The notes under the pieces were generated by a model. It was not told the DNA's origin. It did no database searches and was given only the letters and a program-made list of their open reading frames with translations. Shown in pieces: positions 27,106-34,322 of a DNA stretch of 64,000 nucleotides. A program made the translations under genes and the position numbers. The stretch comes from Verrucomicrobiia bacterium (lineage in GTDB: Bacteria > Verrucomicrobiota > Verrucomicrobiia > Limisphaerales > CAIMTB01). The DNA lies in NCBI GenBank assembly GCA_019634625.1, contig JAHCBA010000021.1, positions 46,410 to 110,409 of the forward strand, read 5' to 3'. The stretch's first letter is position 1. Every line of letters begins with the position of its first letter.

Positions 27106-28341
27106 ATGAAATCCCTCGCCCCCCTGGCCTCCCGTACCCCTTCCCTCCTCGCCCTCCTCGCCCTCCTCCCCGCAACCGTTGCCGCCAACGACTGGCCGCA
27201 TTGGCGTGGTCCGGAACGTACCGGAATCTCGCTCGAATCCGACTGGAACCCCCTGTTCCCGCCCGACGGCCCCCCGGTCCTCTGGCGTGCCCAGGTTGGC
27301 ATCGGATTCGCCGCGGTCAGCGTCGCTGACGGACGAGCCTTCACCACCGGCAACCGCGAGGACCACGATACCCTCCACGCCTTCGATGCCGCCACCGGCC
27401 AGGTCCTCTGGCAGCATCGTTACCAACAACCCCTCGATCCCAAATACTACGAGGGCGGAACCAGCGCCTCCCCGACCGTGGACGGCCATCGCGTGTACCT
27501 CCTTAGCCGCCGCGGCGACCTGTTCGCCCTCGACGCCGCCACCGGCGCCGTCGCCTGGCAGAAGGACATCGCCCGCGAAGTTGGTGCCAGGATTCCAACC
27601 TGGGGATTCGCCGGTTCCGTCCTCATCGATGGCGATCGCGCCGTCCTGAACGTCGGGGCCCACGGCGCCGCCGTGGACAAACACTCCGGCCGCCTCCTTT
27701 GGAAGTCCGGCACCGCCGAGTCCGGCTATGCCACCCCCGTCCCCTTCCAACACGCCGGACAGTCCCTTTACCTCCTCTTCGGCGCCCGGGAACTTGCCGC
27801 CGTCCGCGCCGATAACGGTCGCAAAGTCTGGAGTCATGCCTGGAGAACGAGCCACGATGTCAATGCCGCCGACCCCATCGTGGCCGGCCCCAATCGCGTC
27901 TTCCTCGCCTCCGGTTACAACCGGGGCGCCGCCCTCCTCGAAATCCGCGGCTCCCGCCCCGCCGTGGTCTGGGAAAACAAGAACATCCGCAGCCAGATGA
28001 ACGCCCCAGTCCTCCTCGACGGCCACCTCTATGCCATCGACGGCGATCACGGCAAGGCCCGCCTGCGCTGCGTCGAACTGGACTCCGGTCAGGTAAAGTG
28101 GACCTTCGACGACCCCAATCACGGCGCCCTCTCCATCGCCAACGGATACCTCATCGTCATCGGCGAACGCGGCGAACTCCTCATCGGTCCCGCCAGTCCC
28201 GAAGGTTTCCAGCCCGTCTCCCGAGCCCAGATCGGCGGAGGCCGCTTCTGGACCACCCCGGTCCTCTCCCACGGGCGACTCTACCTCCGCAACGCCGCCG
28301 GCAGCCTCTGGTGCCTCGACCTCGGCGCCCGCCAGCCGTAG
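27106..28341 (+). CDS. Secreted PQQ-type beta-propeller protein
   Basis: 411 aa with a signal peptide (TPSLLALLALLPATVAAND) and start of mature protein DWPHWRGPERTGIS, the common N-terminus of verrucomicrobial and planctomycete outer-membrane-type PQQ propellers. Blade repeats include LHAFDAATGQVLWQHRY, LFALDAATGAVAWQKDI, VDKHSGRLLWKSG and LRCVELDSGQVKWTFDD. No haem motif and no obvious quinoprotein dehydrogenase active-site set, so it may be a scaffold (BamB-like) or bind a ligand. A second protein of this kind is encoded at 61.7-63.1 kb. Confidence 0.85.
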   Translation: MKSLAPLASRTPSLLALLALLPATVAANDWPHWRGPERTGISLESDWNPLFPPDGPPVLWRAQVGIGFAAVSVADGRAFTTGNREDHDTLHAFDAATGQVLWQHRYQQPLDPKYYEGGTSASPTVDGHRVYLLSRRGDLFALDAATGAVAWQKDIAREVGARIPTWGFAGSVLIDGDRAVLNVGAHGAAVDKHSGRLLWKSGTAESGYATPVPFQHAGQSLYLLFGARELAAVRADNGRKVWSHAWRTSHDVNAADPIVAGPNRVFLASGYNRGAALLEIRGSRPAVVWENKNIRSQMNAPVLLDGHLYAIDGDHGKARLRCVELDSGQVKWTFDDPNHGALSIANGYLIVIGERGELLIGPASPEGFQPVSRAQIGGGRFWTTPVLSHGRLYLRNAAGSLWCLDLGARQP

Positions 28342-28477
28342 CGCTCCTCCACCCGCCCTCACCGACGCCAGGAGGGGCCTGTTCGGCGAGCCCACCCCTC
28401 CCCTTCCCCACGCCGATTCCACCGTTCCAACCCCTTTCGCCTTGGCGGCGGTCAGTCCGGACTGATTCCCTCCGTCC

Positions 28478-29197
28478 GTGGTCGGCACATGGATCAATGC
28501 GGGCGCCATCCTCCTCGGCGGATGCGTGGGGTTGACCGTGCGCCGCGACCCGTCGCCACGCGCTCAATGGCTGCTCAAAGCCCTCATCGCCGCAGCCGCC
28601 CTCTGGACCGGTCTCCACCTCGTCTGGAGCGGGATCGGCGGTTCGCCCGGCCGCGTCCTTGCCCAACTCGCCCTTGCCCTGCTCGCCCTGGTCCTGGCCG
28701 GCGCCCTCGGCAGGGCCCTCGGATTCCAACGGCAACTGAACGCCCTCGGTCGCTACGCCCGCGAACGCTTTGCCAAAGTCCGCAGCTCCCGACGCCCCGA
28801 TTTCTCCGAAGGTCTGGTCGTCACCACAATCCTTTGCTGCGCCACCCCGCTCGCCCTCGTCGGCGCCCTCCTCGACGGCCTCCCCGGTGACCCCCGCGCC
28901 CTTGTCATCAAGGCCGCCATCGACGGTCTCGCCGCCCTTGCGCTGGCCCGGATCCTTGGCGTCGGCACCCTGGTCGCCGCCCTCCCACTCATCGCCTTTC
29001 AAGGCTCGATCACCCTCGGTGCCGCCTCGCTCAAACCCTGGATGCACCACCCCGGCCTCATGCCCGGCCTCCTCGCCGTCGCCGGCCTCCTCGTCACCAT
29101 GACCGTCCTCGTGGTCCTCGATGTCCGCAAAGTGCCCCTGGCCGATTACCTCCCCGCCCTCCTCCTCGGCCCCGTCCTCCGTCTCTGGCTCCCGTGA
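28478..29197 (+). CDS. DUF554 family integral membrane protein
   Basis: 239 aa from GTG (MVGTWINAGAILLGGCVGLTV). Six to seven hydrophobic segments and the motifs WINAGAILLGGCVG, SEGLVVTTILCCATPLALVGALLDGL and AIDGLAALALARILGVG identify DUF554 (YdfK-like). The function in bacteria is unknown. The stop overlaps the GTG of the Nudix gene (GTGA), indicating one transcript. Confidence 0.88.
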   Translation: MVGTWINAGAILLGGCVGLTVRRDPSPRAQWLLKALIAAAALWTGLHLVWSGIGGSPGRVLAQLALALLALVLAGALGRALGFQRQLNALGRYARERFAKVRSSRRPDFSEGLVVTTILCCATPLALVGALLDGLPGDPRALVIKAAIDGLAALALARILGVGTLVAALPLIAFQGSITLGAASLKPWMHHPGLMPGLLAVAGLLVTMTVLVVLDVRKVPLADYLPALLLGPVLRLWLP

Positions 29198-29760
29198 ACC
29201 CTCCCATCCAGCCCTGGCCCCTCCTCCGCTCCGAAACCCTCGGCGACTTCCGCATCTTCCGGCTCCGCCAGGACTGGCGCCGCTCGCCCCGCACCGGCTG
29301 CGAACACGATTTCTTCGTCCTCGATTCCCGGGACTGGGTCAACATCCTCGCTCTCACCCCGGACGGACAGGCGATCCTGGTCGAGCAGTTCCGGCACGGT
29401 ACCGCCTCGATCGATCTCGAAGTCCCCGGCGGCGTCATGGACCCCGGCGACGCCTCCCCCGTGGCCACCGCCATCCGCGAACTCCGTGAGGAAACCGGCT
29501 ACGAGGGATCCCGCGCACGCCTCCTCGGCAACATCGCCCCCAACCCCGCCATCCAATCCAATACCTGCCACACCGTCCTTATCGAAGACTGCCGCCCCAC
29601 CGGCCTCCATCATTTCGATCCCGGCGAGGACATCGCCACCCGTCTCGTCCCTGCCGACGATCTGCCACACCTCGTCGCCAATGGCACCATCCGCCATTCC
29701 CTTGTCGTCGTGGCGATCTACCACTTCGACCTCTGGCGCCGCGGACTCAAGCAGGCCTGA
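29194..29760 (+). CDS. Nudix hydrolase, ADP-ribose pyrophosphatase-like
   Basis: 188 aa, GTG start inside the preceding stop. Strand layout FRIFRLRQDWRRSPRTG...FFVLDSRDWVNILALTPDGQAILVEQFRHG resembles ADP-ribose/nucleoside-diphosphate-sugar pyrophosphatases. The Nudix box is GGVMDPGDASPVATAIRELR followed by EETGY. Compared with G-x5-E-x7-REUxEExGU it has Asp at the first acidic site and one extra residue before RE; the metal-binding REL.EE core is intact, so it is probably active. Likely housekeeping of nucleoside diphosphate derivatives. Confidence 0.9.
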   Translation: MNPPIQPWPLLRSETLGDFRIFRLRQDWRRSPRTGCEHDFFVLDSRDWVNILALTPDGQAILVEQFRHGTASIDLEVPGGVMDPGDASPVATAIRELREETGYEGSRARLLGNIAPNPAIQSNTCHTVLIEDCRPTGLHHFDPGEDIATRLVPADDLPHLVANGTIRHSLVVVAIYHFDLWRRGLKQA

Positions 29761-29803
29761 TCGCACCCTTCCCCCAACCAGGCGCCCCCCCCGCCTCACG
29801 CCG

Positions 29804-30088
29804 TCACCCGCCCACGCCGGAACGCACCTTCTCCTTCTTCTCCCCACACTCGGCCTCCAGCGATTTCCGCTCCGACGCCAGCTGCCGCTCCAACTGCGCG
29901 ACCGCCTCGAAATCCCCCTTCATCGCCGCCTCCTGAAGCTGCCCGGTCAGGAAAATCTCCCGCTCCGCAATCCGCGCCCGGTACACGGAATCCAATTCGG
30001 CCAGCTGACCCTTCTGCTCGTCGGTCAACTTTACCGTCGGGGACGCCTTCGCCAGCCTTTCCATCGCGAGTTCGTAAGCGGACTTCAT
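29804..30088 (-). CDS. Small helical/coiled-coil protein
   Basis: 94 aa, rich in Glu, Lys, Ala and Leu with heptad-like spacing (MKSAYELAMERLAKASP..., AREIFLTGQLQEAAMKGDFEAVAQL-type periodicity). No signal peptide or membrane segment. It is the last gene of a three-gene minus-strand operon (TPR protein, Rieske protein, this) in which each junction is an ATGA overlap, so the products are probably made in fixed proportion. Family not recognised by name; the N-terminus MKSAYELAMERL looks conserved. Confidence 0.7.
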   Translation of the reverse strand: MKSAYELAMERLAKASPTVKLTDEQKGQLAELDSVYRARIAEREIFLTGQLQEAAMKGDFEAVAQLERQLASERKSLEAECGEKKEKVRSGVGG

Positions 30089-30408
30089 ACGTTTTGAGAA
30101 GATTGGAGATCGATCCAGACCACCCCGTCCTCAACCTTGGTTGGATAACAGGCCACCGGCCGCTCCGGATTGCTCAGACACGCCCCCGTCCGGGGATCGA
30201 AGGCCCAGCCGTGCAACGGGCAATGCACCCGCCCATCCTGCAATACCCCCGCCCCCAGCGGCCCACCCCGGTGCGGACATGCGTCATCGATCGCATGAAA
30301 CGCCCCCTCCACACGCCACAACGCAAACCGGCGGCCCCGCACCTCCACCGTCCGCCCCTCGCCCTCCGCCACACTGTCTGCCTGCGCGACCGCCACGAAC
30401 TCACTCAT
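30085..30408 (-). CDS. Rieske-type [2Fe-2S] ferredoxin
   Basis: 107 aa. Cluster ligands CPHRGG (Cys44, His46) and CPLHGW (Cys63, His66) with the expected spacing, in the soluble ferredoxin type used with dioxygenases or NirD-like small subunits. No membrane anchor. No oxygenase or nitrite reductase large subunit is nearby; the gene is overlapped by a TPR-protein gene upstream and a coiled-coil gene downstream, so its electron partner is unknown. Start chosen at MSEFVAVAQAD; the open frame continues upstream only as read-through of the TPR gene. Confidence 0.92.
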   Translation of the reverse strand: MSEFVAVAQADSVAEGEGRTVEVRGRRFALWRVEGAFHAIDDACPHRGGPLGAGVLQDGRVHCPLHGWAFDPRTGACLSNPERPVACYPTKVEDGVVWIDLQSSQNV

Positions 30409-30908
30409 GCCGCACCTCCTTCCTGCCCCTTGCCCGACTCGGTGGCCGACGGGGCCGGGGCCTTCCGCTTCCATGGCATGTCGGGAAACTCGCTCGGAGC
30501 CGGAACCTTCCGCACCGGAGGCTTCGGAGCCCCCGCCATCCGCAACTCCGGCTCCTCCTCCGGCGCGTCCGACGCCGGCTTGTCCATGTTGCCCCGCCAC
30601 GACGCAATCCGCGCCTGCAACCCGTGATGCTCCGCCGTCTTCTTGTCCCCGGCCCTCATGTAGAACAACGACAGATTCGTGTGCACCAACTGCTCGTGCG
30701 GTCGCAACGTCTCCGCCCGGTGCCCCTCCTCGATCGCCTTGGCAAAATCCCCCTTCCGACACCATGCCATCCCCAGCGACAGCCGCGCATCGAAGTGCTC
30801 CGGCTCCTCCCGAAGGATCGCCTCCAACCGCTCGATCGCCCCATCGTAGTTCTCCTGCGTGAACTCGAACATCGCGTCGTCGTAACGCTCCTGCAGGGAC
30901 TGGGCCAT
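30405..30908 (-). CDS. TPR-repeat protein
   Basis: 167 aa from MAQSLQERYDDAMFEF. Two to three tetratricopeptide repeats (about 8-105): DAMFEFTQENYDGAIERLEAIL, PEHFDARLSLGMAWCRKGDFAKAIEEG and QLVHTNLSLFYMRAGDKKTAE; then a Pro/Glu/Lys-rich tail with SEFPDMPWKRKAPAP. Cytoplasmic. First gene of the TPR-Rieske-coiled-coil operon and likely a scaffold for it. Confidence 0.85.
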   Translation of the reverse strand: MAQSLQERYDDAMFEFTQENYDGAIERLEAILREEPEHFDARLSLGMAWCRKGDFAKAIEEGHRAETLRPHEQLVHTNLSLFYMRAGDKKTAEHHGLQARIASWRGNMDKPASDAPEEEPELRMAGAPKPPVRKVPAPSEFPDMPWKRKAPAPSATESGKGQEGGAA

Positions 30909-31226
30909 GGGCGAATCCACCCCCGCCGTATGGCATGCCCGAGGACCCCGCGCAAGCTCCCAACGCCCATCCAATACCCAACCCATTCACCCACTGACCT
31001 GCGACACCACAGCGCCACTTTCCACGTTCCCGTTCACCAGGCGGCGGTTCGGCGGAGCCCCTGGCTGTCTCCCGGCTTCTTATATTGAGCCTGACAATGT
31101 TTATTGACGAGGCCCATGTATTGGGACTGACAGTATTTATTGACACGGAACCGTGATACGTAACGAGGGAACGACGAAGCTCTTGCCCAAAAAGACCAAG
31201 CCAGCGCCCCCGACCCTACTGCATGG
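30909..31226. other. Intergenic region carrying two REP-like units
   Basis: 318 bases between the TPR gene start and the OLD-type gene stop. No gene is supported. Two TGACA.TxTTTATTGAC units (separate entry) occupy 31091-31144; the rest shows no clear signal. Confidence 0.5.
31091..31144 (+). repeat. Two REP-like units; the second is the left direct repeat of the OLD cassette
   Basis: CTGACAATGTTTATTGAC (31091-31108) and CTGACAGTATTTATTGAC (31127-31144), 36 bases apart. The second lies in a 27-base stretch (31118-31144, starting GTATTGGGACTGACAG) repeated exactly at 33838-33864 and with one change at 33974-34000. Confidence 0.65.
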
Positions 31227-32954
31227 CTACGGCCACGGCGCTGGCCCCTCGGGCGTCGCCCGGGAAGCGACCTCGGCGATCAGGTCCAGGACCTGCGAGA
31301 CCTCCGGGGGCACCTGATCGACGGGGATGGACTCGGCCAGCTCGTGGTAGTCGCGCTTGAAGGTCCGTTGCGGGATTCCCAGGCGCTCGTGGAACAGCGG
31401 GAAGAGCAGGTCGAGAAACTCGTCTGTCACCTTGATGTCCGGTCCCCAGGGGTCCTTCCGGGTCAGGCGCAGCGCATCCGTCAATTCCTTGAGGCAGGAC
31501 TCGAGGACGATCAGGCGGTTCCTGGCCTCGGCCATCTCGAGGAGATCGTCCGTCCTCAGGCCCCTCACCGCGAAGGCCCTCAGGCTTTCGGGAGTGACCA
31601 GGTAGTTCTCGATCTCCCGACGCGACCACATCCGCTCGGCGAGTCGGGAGCCGGTGTGGAGTTCCTTGTCGAGGCGGTCGAAGAGCGCGAAACCCACCAG
31701 ATCGGGTTTGGCCTCGCGCAGACCCTGGAAGTGGTCCCGCGCCTCCTGGGGCTTGTTGTTGCCGAGGTACACGACCGGGACTCTGGCGTCGAGGGTGGCC
31801 TTCGCCGGATGATCGAGCCTCGCGGCGAGACTTCGCAGGATGGCCAGGTCGGTGGAGCCTTCCAGGTAGAGCATCCAGCCCCGCTGTTCGGCCAGGGTGT
31901 AGTCGGACATGCGGATGCTCTCGATCGCCTTCTTAACTTGATGACGGGACCGGGTGTCGATGCGATGCGGGCGGCCGAGGAAGGCGATCACCACATCGCG
32001 TTCGGCGGCCTCCTGGAGCACGACTTCCGAGTGGCTGGCGGCGACGATCTGGGAATGGGTCTCCGAGGCGATCGTGGTGAGAAGGTTGTAGATGTCGCGC
32101 TGTCGGAGGATCTCGAGATGGGCATCCGGTTCATCGAGGAGGAGCACCGACCCCGGGTTGGCGAGCAGGTAGGCGAGTAGCAGGAGAACCTGCTGGCAGC
32201 CGCGTCCGGAGGAGGAAATGTCGAGATCCACCCCGGATGGCTCTCGATAAGCGAGGGTGATCTCGCTCCGCTCCTTCAGATATACGGGATCGGCAAGTTG
32301 AATCGCGAACATCTCGGCGATGTGGTCCACAAGGCGCTTCCAAGGCCGCTTGTCGTCCCGATCATAGAGCGCCCAGCACAGATTCCGGAGCACCTCGGCG
32401 GTGCGGCCCTCCCCGATGAGCACGCCGATCTCACCAGCCTCCTTGCGGTACTCGCGTTCGGCGAGTCCGGACATGGGTGGCAGGAAGACGACGTTGTGGT
32501 GACGTGCCCCGTCGGGGACACGTCCGTCGGCGGGTTCCCTGAGGCGGCAATACAAGGACTCCTCGTTCGCGTAGTAGAACTCCATTCCGCACGTCCATGC
32601 CTTGTCCCGATAAATGCCTTCCGCGGTCAGCGAGACGAGCACCTTCTCGGTGCTCCGTTTGCCGCCGGCAGGCTGGGTGTTCATGGTGCGGAGATCGCGC
32701 CAAAGGAGTTTGGCGCTGGGCACCGGGACGGCGGCGAGGTCCTTCCGGTTGATGACGACGCCGGTGCGTTCGCTGGCCTTGCTGTTGTCGCGCTTCTCCG
32801 CCCAGCGCCGCCAGCCCACGTCCCAAAGCGCCAGCGCCTGCAAGGCCGAGGTCTTGCCCGAGTTGTTGGGTCCGACGAACACGACCGAGGCGCCGAGGTC
32901 CAACTCGACCTCCCGCAGGCGCTTGAAGTTGGAGATCGCAAACCGGGTGATCAC
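31227..32954 (-). CDS. OLD-family ATPase/nuclease (AAA ATPase with TOPRIM-like C-terminus)
   Basis: 575 aa. ABC-type ATPase: Walker A VGPNNSGKT (residues ~27-35), signature SSSGRGCQQVLLLLAYLL, Walker B SVLLLDEPDAHLE near 268, and switch HSQIVAASHSEVV. The C-terminal third has the OLD/TOPRIM hallmarks LYLEGSTDLAILRSLA near 365 (acidic Glu) and GFALFDRLDKEL (D...D). OLD proteins are DNA nucleases used in phage exclusion; class 2 members pair with a UvrD-like helicase (Gabija), and none is seen here, so this is a solo class 1-like gene. It is flanked by repeats and a MITE, pointing to an accessory defence gene. Confidence 0.85.
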   Translation of the reverse strand: MITRFAISNFKRLREVELDLGASVVFVGPNNSGKTSALQALALWDVGWRRWAEKRDNSKASERTGVVINRKDLAAVPVPSAKLLWRDLRTMNTQPAGGKRSTEKVLVSLTAEGIYRDKAWTCGMEFYYANEESLYCRLREPADGRVPDGARHHNVVFLPPMSGLAEREYRKEAGEIGVLIGEGRTAEVLRNLCWALYDRDDKRPWKRLVDHIAEMFAIQLADPVYLKERSEITLAYREPSGVDLDISSSGRGCQQVLLLLAYLLANPGSVLLLDEPDAHLEILRQRDIYNLLTTIASETHSQIVAASHSEVVLQEAAERDVVIAFLGRPHRIDTRSRHQVKKAIESIRMSDYTLAEQRGWMLYLEGSTDLAILRSLAARLDHPAKATLDARVPVVYLGNNKPQEARDHFQGLREAKPDLVGFALFDRLDKELHTGSRLAERMWSRREIENYLVTPESLRAFAVRGLRTDDLLEMAEARNRLIVLESCLKELTDALRLTRKDPWGPDIKVTDEFLDLLFPLFHERLGIPQRTFKRDYHELAESIPVDQVPPEVSQVLDLIAEVASRATPEGPAPWP

Positions 32955-33015
32955 GCACCGATCATCCGGATTGGGGCGTCAGCGTCCATCCCGGTCCGCC
33001 TTCCGCCTTGAATTC

Positions 33016-33178
33016 CCGTGCATCCCGGAGTTGTGGGGAGCGGTGCAGACTTCGCCAAGCGTCGCTCCGGAGGGCCGAGTTCCACGAGGCCGCAAGGGTG
33101 TGGCGCGTTGGGTTGAGGACTCGCGGAGCTCGTCCCTCCGATTCGCTGCCTCCTCACCCCCAACTCCCGGATGCACCG
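33016..33178. mobile_element. MITE copy A (IS-related terminal inverted repeats, with target duplication)
   Basis: 163 bp, no coding capacity. The left end GTGCATCCCGGAGTTG and the inverted right end GTGCATCCGGGAGTTG differ at one position. It is bounded by a direct repeat CTTGAATTC(CC) at 33007-33017 and 33179-33189, a target-site duplication of about 9-11 bp. The ends match those of the ISKra4-like element at 52.45-54.64 kb, and the interior is ~85% alike to MITE copy B at 52.25 kb, by eye. Confidence 0.75.
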
Positions 33179-33575
33179 CTTGAATTCCCCTCCCGAACCG
33201 CCACTCCCCCAGCGTGCCCAAAGACAAATCCCCATCCTTTTCTCCGCGAAGGGTGCGGCCACCTGACCGCGCCGGTCTCGAAGATCGAGCCGGTGCTCGG
33301 GACGGTCACCGCCGCCTGGGAGGGCAGCCGGCTGGGCTATCGCCTTCCGGCCTTCGGGCCTTGGGCAAGACGGGCTCGCGTTCGCCCTTCCTTTGTGGAG
33401 ACTCAACGTCCCGCTCAGTACGGACTTCGAACAGGGGATCAGGGAAATCCGCTGCGAATTGGCATACGACTCCTCCAAAGCGGACCCGACGATGCCTGAA
33501 CGATGGCGGATGCGTCGGGATGCGGAGGAGAACGGCCGCTGACCCCGGACGAGGGCCGCAGCAGGCAGACCCTGC
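33179..33575. other. Intergenic segment without supported gene
   Basis: About 400 bases between MITE copy A and the PEP-CTERM remnant. Several frames are open, but none has a recognisable domain, start signal or codon pattern. It may be decayed coding sequence. Confidence 0.4.
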
Positions 33576-33837
33576 CTACCGTTTGCTCCGAAGGAAACTC
33601 CGCGCACCCGCTCCGCCGACCAGGAGGAGGGTTCCCGCCACGACGCCCACGGCGCCCGGCTCGGGCATGGTCGTCCGCTCATAGGAGAAACCGCCGCCGC
33701 CGGGACCATCGAACGGGCCTTGGGTCCAGGAAAGAAACTTGATGCCGAGGTAAATGCCCTCGGAGACGAGGTGCACCACAACTTCCTGGTCGATCATGCT
33801 CGGCGGATAATAGCCGTGGAGGTTGATCCAGCTCGTG
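33576..33837 (-). pseudogene. C-terminal remnant of a PEP-CTERM secreted protein
   Basis: The minus strand reads ...SWINLHGYYPPSMIDQEV, VSEGIYLGIKFL...GFSYERTT and then MPEPGAVGVVAGTLLLVGGA with basic tail RSFLRSKR: a Pro-Glu-Pro motif, membrane helix and Arg-rich end, the exosortase sorting signal. The frame upstream runs straight into the repeated TGACAGTATTTATTGAC element at 33838 with no signal peptide, so the gene lost its 5' part at the repeat. Only about 87 codons remain. Confidence 0.65.
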
Positions 33838-34109
33838 GTATTGGGACTGACAGTATTTATTGACCTCATCTCCACCTTTAGGGCGACCCCTTGGTGGGCG
33901 CAGTTCACTGGCACTGGCATCGACCTGGCGGTGGTCCGAGGACCGCCCCCCCCGCCCCCGGATTGGTATTGTGGTATTGGGACTGACAGTATTTGTTGAC
34001 ATCACCTCCACCTTTAGGGGAGACCCCTTCGTGGGCGCAGCTCACTGGCAATGGCATCGACTTGGCGGTGGTCCGAGGATCGACCGCCCCCCGCCCCCGG
34101 GCCTCTCAG
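33838..34109 (+). repeat. 136-bp tandem duplication starting with the REP-like 27-mer
   Basis: Two units of 136-bp period (33838-33973 and 33974-34109), roughly 88% alike by eye. Each starts GTATTGGGACTGACAGTATT, continues with TTGAC.TCA.CTCCACCTTTAG, then GTGGGCGCAG.TCACTGGCA, GGCGGTGGTCCGAGGA and a C-rich tract. The opening 27 bases match 31118-31144. No coding capacity. Confidence 0.75.
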
Positions 34110-34322
34110 CCTCTCGGCCTTCGAAGACCGCCAGAATGAGCCTTGCTGACTCGTTCGGGCTGAGGCTTGACCCATGGCGGGCGAATCAACAGGGTGCAGA
34201 GCCAGAGCCCTTTTCGTTTGTCGTCGGGAGTTCGAATTTCGTTGGGGTCGTCGCGCCGGGCCCACCGGATTGCGAGGGGTATTCGAGGTGTTTGGCGGTC
34301 CGCGACGAAGGCTTCCGGGAAC
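34110..34322 (+). other. Leader region of the secreted-protein cluster
   Basis: 213 bases after the tandem duplication and before the first ATG of the three-gene cluster. The reading frame of the first gene is open through part of it but lacks a signal peptide there. No clear promoter. Confidence 0.35.

Noticed and set aside
31227..32954. Gabija (GajA) assignment for the OLD-type gene
   Set aside because: No UvrD-like GajB helicase is adjacent on either side, so only the general OLD family is supported.
33214..33684. 156-codon plus-strand frame after MITE copy A
   Set aside because: No domain, no ribosome site, overlaps the PEP-CTERM remnant on the other strand.
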